Positions 16,823-24,873 of a stretch of DNA of 64,000 bases are shown in pieces. Below the pieces are notes generated by a model that saw nothing but the letters and a program-made list of their open reading frames with translations, was not told the DNA's origin and did not search any database. The stretch lies in NCBI GenBank assembly GCA_017536545.1, contig JAFXHF010000016.1, forward strand, positions 124,001 through 188,000, read 5' to 3'. The stretch comes from a bacterium. Lineage in GTDB: Bacteria; Cyanobacteriota; Vampirovibrionia; Gastranaerophilales; Gastranaerophilaceae. A program made the translations under genes and the position numbers. Each line of letters begins with the position of its first letter. The stretch's first letter is position 1.

Positions 16823-16877
16823 ACAAAGCGAATGCTTTGTTTTAATACATCGTTCCAAGTGAACGATGTATTATTTT
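16823..16877 (+). terminator. Two consecutive hairpins after tRNA-Ser
   Basis: ACAAAGC-GAAT-GCTTTGT followed by TTT (16823-16843) is followed by AATACATCGTT-CCAAGTG-AACGATGTATT (16844-16872) with ATTTT after it. They insulate the DnaB-like gene from tRNA transcription. Confidence 0.6.
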
Positions 16878-16881
16878 GTAC

Positions 16882-16900
16882 TATGTCCAGAATTGACGTA
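16882..16900 (+). promoter_or_regulatory. Predicted WYL-regulator operator, copy A
   Basis: TATGTC, 7 bases, GACGTA. It matches the two copies that flank the WYL regulator gene at 23.0 and 24.1 kb. A TTGACG -35-like element (16893-16898) overlaps its right half, and TAAAGT lies 16 bases further on, so a bound regulator would block transcription of the DnaB-like gene. Confidence 0.6.
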
Positions 16901-16943
16901 GGTGAATGTCATAATAAAGTTATGATTAACAAAAGGAGGTTTT

Positions 16944-17750
16944 ATGAGTAATGAAAAAGTGTTAGAAAATATTTTAAAAGACATTAAAGAACCTAAGGAG
17001 CAAATTCTCAAAACAGGTTTTGAAGAATTAGATTCTATTTTGACGGAAGTAGAAAATTCTTCAATTATAACAATTTCGGGACGACCATCCATGGGAAAAA
17101 CAGCATTTGCACTTGCTTTATTAAAGAATTTTTGCAAACAAAATAAAAAATGCTTGTATTTAAGCTCAAGAGAATCTGAAAAATTATTATTAAAGCGTAT
17201 GCTAATACAAAATTCAGAAATACCTTTTTACAAAATTAATGAATCAAAATTAAAAAAAGAAGAAATAGAGAAATTAGAATTAGCTAAAAATGAAATCAGC
17301 AATTGGAATTTTAAAATAGAATACATAGAAAGTTTTGAACTTATTAATATTGAAAATGTACTAGAACAATTAAAACCAAATTATGTTTTTATCGAAGACA
17401 TACCATTATACATGTATGATGAAGATTGGATTTTAAAAGAATTAAAAAATTTAGCACATAAATATGGTTTGATAATATTCATCACAGCATCATTATCTAG
17501 AAGAATAGAAAAAAGAGCCGATAGACGCCCGCTTTTGTCTGATTTAAAACAAACTGCAATGATTGAAGATATATCAGATGTTGTGATGATGCTTTATAGG
17601 GAAGATTATTATGATTATAACTATGGTTCTGAAGATAATGCGGAAATTATTATTGTTAAAAACAACTTTGGCGGAGTTTATACTTTTCATTTAAATTTTG
17701 ATCCAAAATTTGCAAAGTTTTCTGAAATGACAAAAAATTATGATTTTTAA
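16944..17750 (+). CDS. DnaB-type helicase C-terminal domain protein (truncated family member)
   Basis: This 268-aa protein matches only the ATPase half of replicative helicase DnaB. Walker A is SGRPSMGKTAFALALL at about residues 48-63, a Walker B-like segment is YVFIEDIPLYM, and the family signature RADRRPLLSDLKQTAMIEDISDVVMMLYREDYY is spread over the C-terminal third. The N-terminal primase-binding domain is absent (full DnaB is about 450 aa), so it is not the housekeeping helicase. It has AGGAGG before the ATG, its own operator and a terminator. It sits between direct repeats next to a tRNA, so mobile or phage-derived origin is likely. Confidence 0.82.
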   Translation: MSNEKVLENILKDIKEPKEQILKTGFEELDSILTEVENSSIITISGRPSMGKTAFALALLKNFCKQNKKCLYLSSRESEKLLLKRMLIQNSEIPFYKINESKLKKEEIEKLELAKNEISNWNFKIEYIESFELINIENVLEQLKPNYVFIEDIPLYMYDEDWILKELKNLAHKYGLIIFITASLSRRIEKRADRRPLLSDLKQTAMIEDISDVVMMLYREDYYDYNYGSEDNAEIIIVKNNFGGVYTFHLNFDPKFAKFSEMTKNYDF

Positions 17751-17772
17751 ATTTTTAATATTCAAATTCTCT

Positions 17773-17809
17773 GAAAATTCCCTGTTATTAATTTAGGGAA
17801 TTTTCTCTT
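17773..17809 (+). terminator. Terminator after the DnaB-like gene
   Basis: GAAAATTCCCT and AGGGAATTTTC form an 11-bp perfect stem with an 11-base loop, followed by TCTCTTG. The downstream T-run is imperfect. Confidence 0.6.
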
Positions 17810-17847
17810 GCGTTTATTCAATAGGCGTTAGCTTAGATTCGCTATTT

Positions 17848-17883
17848 GAATTAAAGCCCGATAACTAATGTTTCTGGACTTTA
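17848..17883 (+). repeat. Direct repeat, copy 2 (decayed tRNA terminator)
   Basis: This is an imperfect copy of 16755-16790 with 5 substitutions, mostly in the terminator stem, which no longer pairs well. It lies just before the McrBC genes. Confidence 0.6.
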
Positions 17884-17915
17884 ATTTTATAATTCATTAA
17901 CCTATGTGTATATAA

Positions 17916-19151
17916 CTATTTTAAGATTTCTGCAAGTTTATCTTTTATAGTTGTTAGATTTGATTTTAAATCTGAATGTTTTAGGTTAATTGTTTTGAAA
18001 TTTATTTCATATTTTTCAGTAATTTCTTCATCTGTATTTAAGAAATAGTTATCAATATTTGGTCGAGTGTTATCCCATTGAGGGTATAATAGAATTGCTT
18101 TGTGTGCGTTATGTAGTAAGCAATATGTTGAAACTTGGAATACATCAGCATTTGAAAAGTCGTTTGCATTTCGGAATTTTTTATATTTTGTGTCTACAAC
18201 AATTTTTTCATTACCTTTTTTTACCATTATATCAACGTAGGTGTTACGTTTTTTGTTATGGTCACCACGCAAAAGTTTTCGTCCTTTTTGAGATTTTACT
18301 TCGCATTTAAAATCGTCTTTGTATTTATTAATAAGCTCAAACACAAATTCTTCAAATAATTTGTTCATATCCCAAATAAGTGTAATATTTTCAAATTTGT
18401 TTTTTGATAAATCAACGCTTGTTTGTTCAATAAACATTTTTGCCAAATTTAATGGCTTTTTAAATAATTCCTGGTTGCGTGTTAGTTTTATTTTATTGGC
18501 GTTGAATTTATCAAATCTGATAAATTTTATCTCAGAGTAATAATTCATTATGAACTTAAGAATTTTTTTGTTGTAGCGGTCTTGAGAAATATTATATAGA
18601 CAGGTTGAAACAAACAAGAATAATTGGTTCAGTTCGTTATCTTCTGAGAATTCATCAAATTCGCAATAAAACTTTGATTGGTTTGTGCAATTATAGCGAA
18701 TGTTTTCTGAAAATTTGAGTTTACCTTTGAGAAAACTTAGGTTATCTTCTTCTCTAACATATTTTTTAGGTGTTAGGCGTTTTAAACAATCAAATAGTGA
18801 ATTGGCGAATTCTCTAATTAAGATTTCAATAAACGGATTTTTTGCTGAGGCAAGCTTAGCATCATTACTTGTTTTTATGTCTAATTTTTTTGTAAAAGAA
18901 AGCATAAAAATCAAGTTTTTTAGGATATTTTCATTGTTATTATCTTTATCACAAATTAGTTTTGGCAAAATTTGGATATGTATTTTTTTATATTTTATAA
19001 CTCCAACCCAAGAGTTAGCTTTCACTCCTGTTGGTGTAACTTGTAGTGCGGAAGTCAGATTTTGACACTTGATGTAAGACTGTAATTTCGATAAATCACA
19101 GTCTTTTATATCGATTTCTTCGTATTCTTTCACATCTAAGGATTTTGCCAC
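17916..19151 (-). CDS. mcrC: McrC, nuclease subunit of McrBC restriction system
   Basis: This 411-aa protein has the McrC layout: an N-terminal beta-rich region (VGVIKYKKIHIQILPKL), a middle helical region (FLKGKLKFSENIRYN), and a C-terminal PD-(D/E)XK nuclease core with YVDIMVKKG...VVDTKYKK. McrC stimulates and cuts for the McrB motor on modified DNA. It starts with GTG overlapping the mcrB stop by one base, so the two subunits are translationally coupled. The order mcrB-mcrC is standard. Confidence 0.88.
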   Translation of the reverse strand: MAKSLDVKEYEEIDIKDCDLSKLQSYIKCQNLTSALQVTPTGVKANSWVGVIKYKKIHIQILPKLICDKDNNNENILKNLIFMLSFTKKLDIKTSNDAKLASAKNPFIEILIREFANSLFDCLKRLTPKKYVREEDNLSFLKGKLKFSENIRYNCTNQSKFYCEFDEFSEDNELNQLFLFVSTCLYNISQDRYNKKILKFIMNYYSEIKFIRFDKFNANKIKLTRNQELFKKPLNLAKMFIEQTSVDLSKNKFENITLIWDMNKLFEEFVFELINKYKDDFKCEVKSQKGRKLLRGDHNKKRNTYVDIMVKKGNEKIVVDTKYKKFRNANDFSNADVFQVSTYCLLHNAHKAILLYPQWDNTRPNIDNYFLNTDEEITEKYEINFKTINLKHSDLKSNLTTIKDKLAEILK

Positions 19152-21130
19152 TATTTTTCCTCTTGCTCATCTTTTTTAGTTTCAAAAGCATTTTTTAGAG
19201 CTTTTGAAAAATCAATATCTTTTTGAGGGGTGAAATCAAATGTTTCATCTTCATCACAAGTGTAACTAGTTGCAAATTTTACTTGTGATAGTTTCTTGAT
19301 GAAAGATTCTCCATTATCTTGAGCTTTACCTAATAGAGCTTGTAGTTTGTCCCAATCTCCATAAAAATATTCATTTAAAAGTGGCATAATACAATCAAAC
19401 CAAATTTGTTTGAAATTGGTTTCAAGGTCTTTGTCAGCTTTTAAGTTCATAAAATAACTGTGCCCGATTTGGTGATCTCTATCTAAAAGAACAGATATTC
19501 TTTCGTTTAGTGTTTTGAAAATATCTTGGATATTTAAACCTTGAACTTCTAATTCTTCATCAATTAGAGTTGAATCAGGCATCATCTCTTTGAATGTAAA
19601 TCTACGACGAAGAGCAATGTCAATAGATGCAATAGATCTGTCAGATGTGTTCATTGTTCCGATGATGTATAGGTTTTTCGGAACAGTGAATGGATCTTGA
19701 GAATAAGGTAATTTAAGTGATAAACTTTCACGTTTATCTTCTTCAATTAAAGTGATAAGTTCCCCAAAGATTTTTGAAATATTCCCTCTGTTGATTTCGT
19801 CGATTATAAGAATATATTTGTTTGTGTTTTTAGTTGTCTGCATATTTAATTTGTAATGTTCGTTCAAGTAATCGAGGATTCCTTGAACATAACATTTTCT
19901 ACCATTTTTAAATATTTCATTTTGCAAATAATCTTTGGTAATTACGCCAACGCTATTTCTATCAAAATTTTCGCCAGTGTATATTTTAAGATTATTCTTT
20001 TTGTTAGTTTTTATCCCAAATTCACTGCCATTAGGTGTTGTGAGTATTAGTAGTTTTTTTGAAGAATTTAAATCTTTTATTAATTGATCATAAATTTGGT
20101 CAAAGTTCTTTTCAATTTTAATAGTTGTTTGTGCGTCAGAACATATCTTTTTAAAAATTCCATCTTTCAATTCGTATGTTAATTTATCTTCACTGTTCAA
20201 ATCAGGTTTGATTCCTTCTACAAATTCTTCATAAGAATATGATTGGTGGAATGTTACAAATTCAATTTGACCTGTTTGTTTAAGATTATCAAATTCTTTT
20301 TTTAAATTTTTATATTTTTCGTTAGAAATTTTTTCATATTTTTCATCATTAATAATTTCCATAGCTTTAACAACAGTATTATAAGTTTTACCTGTTCCAG
20401 GTGGTCCGTATAGTATTTGGTTTAGTGGTTGTTGAGGATGCTTCATTGTATTAGTTTCTCCTTTATCGGTTTTTGTTGTAGCTTGTGTTGTAGTTTTTTT
20501 AGGTGTTCCATATTTTTCAATTAGTTCTTTTGAGAGCTTTCCGATGTTGCATCCTGGATTTTTCTCAAGAAGATATTTTTCTATGTCAAAGTAGTTATTA
20601 TTTTGGGGTAGTCCAAGTTGTTGTTTGTAATAATTTTGCCAACTTCTTGCATGATAAAAACTTATTAAATGTGGGTATAATATGTGGAAATATTTATGAA
20701 TATACCCTTTATTAAACATTTTACTTTGTGAACTTGAGGTAAAATTATAAAAACTCTCAAAATCATTGTTTTCTAAAAATTGACATGCTTTGACTAATTC
20801 AAGTTTAATGCTTTCTGCTAATTCTAAAGCTTGTTGTAAATTTATTTTTTTATGAAAATTAAACCAAGAACCATCTCTATATGCTAGTATGAAATTTGTG
20901 TCATATCCAGCCCCGCCGCTCCCAAATTCTAATAAGCCATTTTCTAATTCATTTTTCAAAGAATCATATTTGTTTTCGTGTAAATTTCCGAATTGTTCTT
21001 TTAAGTTTATATCATCATTTTTTTTAGGATAGGCGAGGAGTTTAAGTAGTTCGAGTCCACTTGTGTTTTCTAAAATAGATGGTGAAAATCTTTTTATGAA
21101 ATTTTCACGTTCAATATTATTTATATCCAT
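19151..21130 (-). CDS. mcrB: McrB, GTP-dependent AAA+ restriction motor
   Basis: This is a 659-aa protein. The N-terminal 220 residues are a variable, helical target-recognition region without a clear family. The AAA+ domain follows: Walker A LYGPPGTGKTYN, then TFHQSYSYEEFVEGIKP, Walker B YILIIDEINRGNISKIFGEL, sensor GTMNTSDRSIASIDIALRRRF. These are diagnostic of the McrB GTPase family, which translocates on methylated or otherwise modified DNA and recruits McrC. GAGG precedes the ATG. It forms a two-gene operon with mcrC. Confidence 0.93.
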   Translation of the reverse strand: MDINNIERENFIKRFSPSILENTSGLELLKLLAYPKKNDDINLKEQFGNLHENKYDSLKNELENGLLEFGSGGAGYDTNFILAYRDGSWFNFHKKINLQQALELAESIKLELVKACQFLENNDFESFYNFTSSSQSKMFNKGYIHKYFHILYPHLISFYHARSWQNYYKQQLGLPQNNNYFDIEKYLLEKNPGCNIGKLSKELIEKYGTPKKTTTQATTKTDKGETNTMKHPQQPLNQILYGPPGTGKTYNTVVKAMEIINDEKYEKISNEKYKNLKKEFDNLKQTGQIEFVTFHQSYSYEEFVEGIKPDLNSEDKLTYELKDGIFKKICSDAQTTIKIEKNFDQIYDQLIKDLNSSKKLLILTTPNGSEFGIKTNKKNNLKIYTGENFDRNSVGVITKDYLQNEIFKNGRKCYVQGILDYLNEHYKLNMQTTKNTNKYILIIDEINRGNISKIFGELITLIEEDKRESLSLKLPYSQDPFTVPKNLYIIGTMNTSDRSIASIDIALRRRFTFKEMMPDSTLIDEELEVQGLNIQDIFKTLNERISVLLDRDHQIGHSYFMNLKADKDLETNFKQIWFDCIMPLLNEYFYGDWDKLQALLGKAQDNGESFIKKLSQVKFATSYTCDEDETFDFTPQKDIDFSKALKNAFETKKDEQEEK

Positions 21131-21198
21131 ACTTAACCTCTTTTTCTTTTAAATTAGCATAAAAATTTATTACCCAAAATATTGTTAATAAAGTTTTC

Positions 21199-21834
21199 TT
21201 ATCTTATAAAATTTGTCCAAATAGTTTCTTCTTTTTTAGGCATTTCAACGCCAGCTTCTTTTGCGGCTTGTTGACATTTTAAGTGCCAAGCCATATTACG
21301 GGCAAGAATTCTCATATTTTGCATACCCTCTAAGTCTTGGCGAACTTCATCTGGGTTTGAGCCGTGAACCATATTCCAATATCTGCCAGAAATTATTGGC
21401 ATTTGAGATATAGTGAAATATTTATTTAATTGGTCAAGTGTTGCTGTTGTTCCAGCTCGTCTTGCACTAGCAATAGATGAGCCAGGTTTGTGTTCAAAAA
21501 TATCTCTGCGACCTGACATAGATGCACTGAAAAATGCTCTGTCTAAAAATGCAACTGTTGCACCAGAAGATGATGCATAATGAACAGGTGAACCAATGAT
21601 TAAACCATCGCATTTTTCCATTAGTTCAACAAACTCATTTACTCTATCATTAACAACACATTTGCCTAAATTCGCACAAGCACGGCACGCCATACAGGAT
21701 TTTATGGCGTCGTTTCCAACGTGAAAGATTTCAGATTCGATGCCTTCTTCTTTTAATGTGTTTGCGATTTCTTTTAGGGCAGTGAATGTACAACCTTGGT
21801 TATGTGGTGAACCATTAAATAATAAAACTTTCAT
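21199..21834 (-). CDS. Flavodoxin-fold NAD(P)H oxidoreductase, iron-sulfur flavoprotein type
   Basis: This 211-aa protein starts MKVLLFNGSPHNQGCTFTAL, the FMN phosphate loop of the NADPH-dependent FMN reductase fold. A cysteine cluster CMACRACANLGKC at about residues 47-59 follows, as in iron-sulfur flavoproteins of anaerobes, then GLIIGSPVHYASSSG for the flavin ring. It likely passes electrons to oxygen, peroxide or other acceptors. GGAGG precedes the ATG. It is on the same strand as mcrBC but separated by about 70 bases. Confidence 0.85.
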   Translation of the reverse strand: MKVLLFNGSPHNQGCTFTALKEIANTLKEEGIESEIFHVGNDAIKSCMACRACANLGKCVVNDRVNEFVELMEKCDGLIIGSPVHYASSSGATVAFLDRAFFSASMSGRRDIFEHKPGSSIASARRAGTTATLDQLNKYFTISQMPIISGRYWNMVHGSNPDEVRQDLEGMQNMRILARNMAWHLKCQQAAKEAGVEMPKKEETIWTNFIR

Positions 21835-21887
21835 ATACTAGCCTCCAAAAACACTTTTCTATGGGTATTTTATCACGAAAGATTATT

Positions 21888-22700
21888 TTATTTGCTCTTC
21901 TTTTCAAATTTAATCACAACGATTTCGGGTGGGCAGTTGAAGCGAAGTGGTAAAATACTTGTTCCAACTCCTGTTGTTACTATCATTTTTTTTCCGTCTT
22001 CTTCGATTAAACCTTTTGCGTATTTGTCGTGATAGTCTGATGCAGTAAACAATGGCCCAAATATCGGTAGTCTTACTTGTCCGCCGTGGGTGTGTCCAGC
22101 TAGGGTTAAATTAACCTCATATGGAACTTTTGGGAACATATCAGGGGTGTGGGTGAGTAAAATTATTGGTGATTTAGCTTTATCAATGGCTAAATAAACA
22201 TTAGCATCCCCCGTCATCATATCTTCAACACCTGCGATGTAAATTTCTTTGCCGTTAAATTTTATAGCTTCATTATCGTTTTCTAAAACTTTTATGCCGT
22301 TTGCCCTGAGTTCTTTTGCAACTATTTTGCTATCGTACCAACCGTCGTGGTTTCCAAGTGTTGTGTAAAATCCGTATTTAGATTTAACTTTCCCTAAACC
22401 TTTGGCAATGTCAGAGGCTGGCATGGTGGATTTTTTTGTATGCCCATTTACAAAATCTCCAGCAGATAAAACGATATCAGCTTCTTGAGAGTTGATTAGA
22501 TTAACAACTTTTTCTAATTGTTTTTCGTGGCGAGGTTTGATGTGAAAATCGCTTGCGAAAACAACTTTCAAACCACTTAGTCTATCGTCTTGAATTGTGT
22601 AATTTGTGACTTTTAAATTTTCTGGTTCGATAAACAAACAATAAAAACTTAACCCAAGAACAATAAATATTGATAGAATAACAATTAGTTTTTGTTTCAT
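21888..22700 (-). CDS. Membrane-anchored metallophosphoesterase (YkuE-type)
   Basis: This 270-aa protein has an N-terminal membrane anchor (LIVILSIFIVLGLSFYCLF). The calcineurin-like metal motifs follow in order: FASDFHIKP, SAGDFVNGH, LGNHDGWY, LTHTPDMFP and LAGHTHGGQ. These coordinate a di-metal centre. Related YkuE enzymes act on UDP-diacylglucosamine-like or other membrane phosphoesters. The ATG at 22700 is preferred over a TTG at 22712 because GGAG lies 6 bases before it. Confidence 0.88.
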   Translation of the reverse strand: MKQKLIVILSIFIVLGLSFYCLFIEPENLKVTNYTIQDDRLSGLKVVFASDFHIKPRHEKQLEKVVNLINSQEADIVLSAGDFVNGHTKKSTMPASDIAKGLGKVKSKYGFYTTLGNHDGWYDSKIVAKELRANGIKVLENDNEAIKFNGKEIYIAGVEDMMTGDANVYLAIDKAKSPIILLTHTPDMFPKVPYEVNLTLAGHTHGGQVRLPIFGPLFTASDYHDKYAKGLIEEDGKKMIVTTGVGTSILPLRFNCPPEIVVIKFEKKSK

Positions 22701-22741
22701 ACTTAACTCCAAAATAATGTTTTTATAAGTATAGCATGAAT

Positions 22742-22972
22742 CTAATTGTTACTATAGATTATTAGATGAGAGAAAAATAAATAAACGATAGTTTTTAAAA
22801 TTCCTTCAACCTCAGGGATTCTTTCGCTCAAATAAACTAAAGCCAAATCAAAAATTGCTTTAATCAAGTCAACCGCAAGCCAACTTAATAGCATAAATAT
22901 AGCAATAATTAATATTCGAGTAACGTTTGTTATGTAGTCATTTTTTACAATATTTCTAACTTGTCTAGCCAT
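22742..22972 (-). CDS. Small two-helix membrane protein, divergent from the WYL regulator
   Basis: This 76-aa protein has two hydrophobic segments (VTRILIIAIFMLLSWLAV and ILKTIVYLFFSHLIIY) separated by a short polar loop. GAGGAA precedes the ATG. It is divergently transcribed from the WYL regulator gene. The shared operator (23026-23044) overlaps its predicted -35, so it is probably a regulated target. The size and topology would suit a toxin-like or membrane-stress protein, but that is speculation. Confidence 0.65.
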   Translation of the reverse strand: MARQVRNIVKNDYITNVTRILIIAIFMLLSWLAVDLIKAIFDLALVYLSERIPEVEGILKTIVYLFFSHLIIYSNN

Positions 22973-23005
22973 TGTTCAATTCCTCATTATATTTCGTTCC
23001 TTACA

Positions 23006-23033
23006 TTTATATAATGACTCATGATTACGTCAG
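23006..23033 (-). promoter_or_regulatory. Promoter of the small membrane protein gene
   Basis: On the minus strand CTGACG (23028-23033), 16 bases, then TATAAA (23006-23011). The -35 lies inside operator copy B. Confidence 0.5.
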
Positions 23034-23044
23034 ATATGGACATA
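23026..23044. promoter_or_regulatory. Predicted WYL-regulator operator, copy B
   Basis: TACGTC-N7-GACATA lies between the two divergent promoters and covers the -35 of both. This is the expected position for autorepression of the WYL regulator and control of the small membrane protein gene. Confidence 0.7.
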
Positions 23045-23065
23045 GTGAAAAAAGTTTGTTATAAT
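23037..23065 (+). promoter_or_regulatory. Promoter of the WYL regulator gene
   Basis: TGGACA (5 of 6), 17 bases, TATAAT (6 of 6). The -35 is part of operator copy B. The leader is short (about 16 bases). Confidence 0.75.
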
Positions 23066-23087
23066 CTACCCAAAAAGGAGTTGGAGT

Positions 23088-24050
23088 ATGGAAGATAAAC
23101 CAAGATATTCACGAGTTTCGGATATTTTAGATTTGGCAATTTTTATGTCATCTAAGATTCAAGGAGTTACAATAAACGAAATTGCTGAGCGTTATAATGT
23201 TTCACGTAGGACGGCAGAGCGTATGAGAGATAGTTTGATTTGTATTTTTCCGCAAATCGACGAAATTGAAACGGATGATGTTCAAAAGCATTGGGGATTT
23301 ACTAATTATTCGATTAGTCAACTGATTTCGTTTACTCCAAAAGAGCTTGCCAATATCGAGCAACTTCAACGAAGAACAACTAACACTGAGATGAAAGATG
23401 AGTTAGGTAGGACTGTTGAAAAAATAAAATCTTTCAACCGCAAAAATATAAACTCTATTGAGAAAAATATAGAACTTATCATGCAAACAGAAGGGTATGC
23501 AGTTCGTCAGATGCCTCAATATAAAATTAGTTTAGAAATGTTGGGAATAGTTCGTGAGGCTGTTCAGTTTTCTAAGATGGCGACAGGGGTTTATCACGAC
23601 AAAGAACGTTTGCTAGAACCTTTGGGGATGATTTATGGCGAAAAGATTTATCTTGTGGCAAGAGAAAAAGCCAAAGGTGATGAGGTTTATACATATTTAT
23701 TGCACAAGTTTGAAAATCTAAGATTAACAGACAAGACTTTCGATAAAGGTGATTTTAATTTACAAGAACATACAAACAAATCTTTTGGAGTTTTCCAAGG
23801 TGAAATTTTGGATGTGAAATTATCTTTTAGTCCAGAATTGGCACAAGAAGCTAGTCATTATAATTTCCACCCAACCCAAAGGGGTAAATTGGAAGAAGAC
23901 GGATCCTATACAGTGAAGTTTAAAGCTAGTGGTAGTAAAGAAATTATCTGGCATGTGTTCAGGTGGGGAGCAGGGTGCAAAATCTTAGCTCCAAAATCAT
24001 TGCAAAAAGATTATAAAAAATATTTACAAGATTGTTTAAACAATATTTAA
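23088..24050 (+). CDS. HTH-WYL domain transcriptional regulator
   Basis: This 320-aa regulator has an N-terminal winged-helix (INEIAERYNVSRRTAERMRDSL at about residues 26-47) and a WYL domain around RLLEPLGMIYGEKIYLVAREK. The C-terminal extension HVFRWGAGCKILAPKSLQKDY is typical of YafY/PafC-type proteins. WYL proteins sense nucleic acids or nucleotides and control DNA damage, CRISPR and phage-defence genes. AAGGAG precedes the ATG. Operators lie before and after the gene, which indicates autoregulation. Confidence 0.9.
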   Translation: MEDKPRYSRVSDILDLAIFMSSKIQGVTINEIAERYNVSRRTAERMRDSLICIFPQIDEIETDDVQKHWGFTNYSISQLISFTPKELANIEQLQRRTTNTEMKDELGRTVEKIKSFNRKNINSIEKNIELIMQTEGYAVRQMPQYKISLEMLGIVREAVQFSKMATGVYHDKERLLEPLGMIYGEKIYLVAREKAKGDEVYTYLLHKFENLRLTDKTFDKGDFNLQEHTNKSFGVFQGEILDVKLSFSPELAQEASHYNFHPTQRGKLEEDGSYTVKFKASGSKEIIWHVFRWGAGCKILAPKSLQKDYKKYLQDCLNNI

Positions 24051-24053
24051 TCC

Positions 24054-24072
24054 TATGTCCATATTTGACATA
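24054..24072 (+). promoter_or_regulatory. Predicted WYL-regulator operator, copy C
   Basis: A perfect inverted repeat, TATGTC-N7-GACATA, starts 3 bases after the WYL stop codon. It contains a consensus -35 TTGACA (24065-24070) for the small downstream gene. The matching -10 is not clear. Confidence 0.7.
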
Positions 24073-24112
24073 TATGTATCTTATTATGTAAATATAACGA
24101 AAGGAATAAATT

Positions 24113-24295
24113 ATGGGACTTTTTGATTTTTTATTAGGTGATGACAAAGAAAGAAACAGACGTCATCGAGAACAAGAAATGGCAAATATGTACGAAATGG
24201 GTTGGGATGAACCTGAAGAATCCAAGTATGATAACCAAGCTTTTGAGCGTGAAAAATTTGCCAATTACGAATACTCTGAAGAAGAGGATGAGTAA
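24113..24295 (+). CDS. Small acidic protein in the WYL regulon
   Basis: This 60-aa protein starts MGLFDFLLGDDKERNRRHRE and ends in an acidic tail (YSEEEDE). It is highly charged, with no membrane segment. AAAGG precedes the ATG. Its promoter region carries operator copy C, so it is probably co-controlled with the WYL regulator. DNA-mimic-like acidity is notable, but the function is unknown. Confidence 0.65.
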   Translation: MGLFDFLLGDDKERNRRHREQEMANMYEMGWDEPEESKYDNQAFEREKFANYEYSEEEDE

Positions 24296-24298
24296 TAA

Positions 24299-24724
24299 CT
24301 ATTTATAACTTCCGACTTTTCTGCCGTATTTGTCGTATTCTGTAACTCTGCCTGATGAATCTTTTTTGAATGAACCAGTTTTTCTGCCGTATTGGTCATA
24401 TTTTGTAGTTACACCATTAGAGCCAGTTTTGTAACTTCCAGTTTTTCTACCATACTGATCGTATGAATTATAACCACTAGAAGTTTCTCTGTAGGAACCT
24501 GTTTTTCTTCCATATTGATCATATTGATTATAGCCATTAGAAGTCTCTCTAAATGAACCAGTTTTTTGCCCATGTTGGTTATATGTGTTATATCCAGAAC
24601 TTGTTTGTCTATAAGAGCCAGTTTTTCTTCCGTACTGGTCGTAAGAATTTACGTTAGCTTCAGCGATTGCTGTTGTTAATGCTACGAAATAAAAAACTAG
24701 AAATATGGATAAAAATTTCTTCAT
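24299..24724 (-). CDS. Secreted tandem-repeat protein (YDQYGRKTGS repeats)
   Basis: This 141-aa protein has a signal peptide (MKKFLSIFLVFYFVALTTAIAEA) followed by six units of 20-21 residues built on YDQYGRKTGSYR plus a Ser/Gly-rich half ending GYN. The units are nearly identical at DNA level, so copy number may change by slippage. The repeat is rich in Tyr, Gly, Lys and Arg and resembles small surface or wall-associated repeats. No enzyme motif is present. Confidence 0.8.
   Translation of the reverse strand: MKKFLSIFLVFYFVALTTAIAEANVNSYDQYGRKTGSYRQTSSGYNTYNQHGQKTGSFRETSNGYNQYDQYGRKTGSYRETSSGYNSYDQYGRKTGSYKTGSNGVTTKYDQYGRKTGSFKKDSSGRVTEYDKYGRKVGSYK
24300..24645 (-). repeat. Tandem repeats of about 60 bp
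   Basis: Six consecutive units encode the YDQYGRKTGS repeats of the secreted protein. The central units are the most alike. Confidence 0.7.
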
Positions 24725-24873
24725 TCTTTCCTCCTATATTATTATAACGGAATTTATATTATACAGTTCAAATATTTTGTAACATTTTTGTAATTAGCTG
24801 GAATAAAATTTATTTTTAAATTAAAATAATTATCCGAGGAAACGGAAAAGGGTTAAGAAAAGAAGGAGTGAAA

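Noticed and set aside
16652-16858. Minus-strand reading frame across the tRNA-Ser gene
   Set aside because: It is the antisense of tRNA-Ser and its terminator; such frames are a known spurious protein source.
16944-17750. Housekeeping replicative helicase DnaB, or KaiC/RadA
   Set aside because: The N-terminal DnaB domain is missing and the C-terminal signature is DnaB-type, so it is an accessory truncated relative rather than KaiC, RadA or the main helicase.
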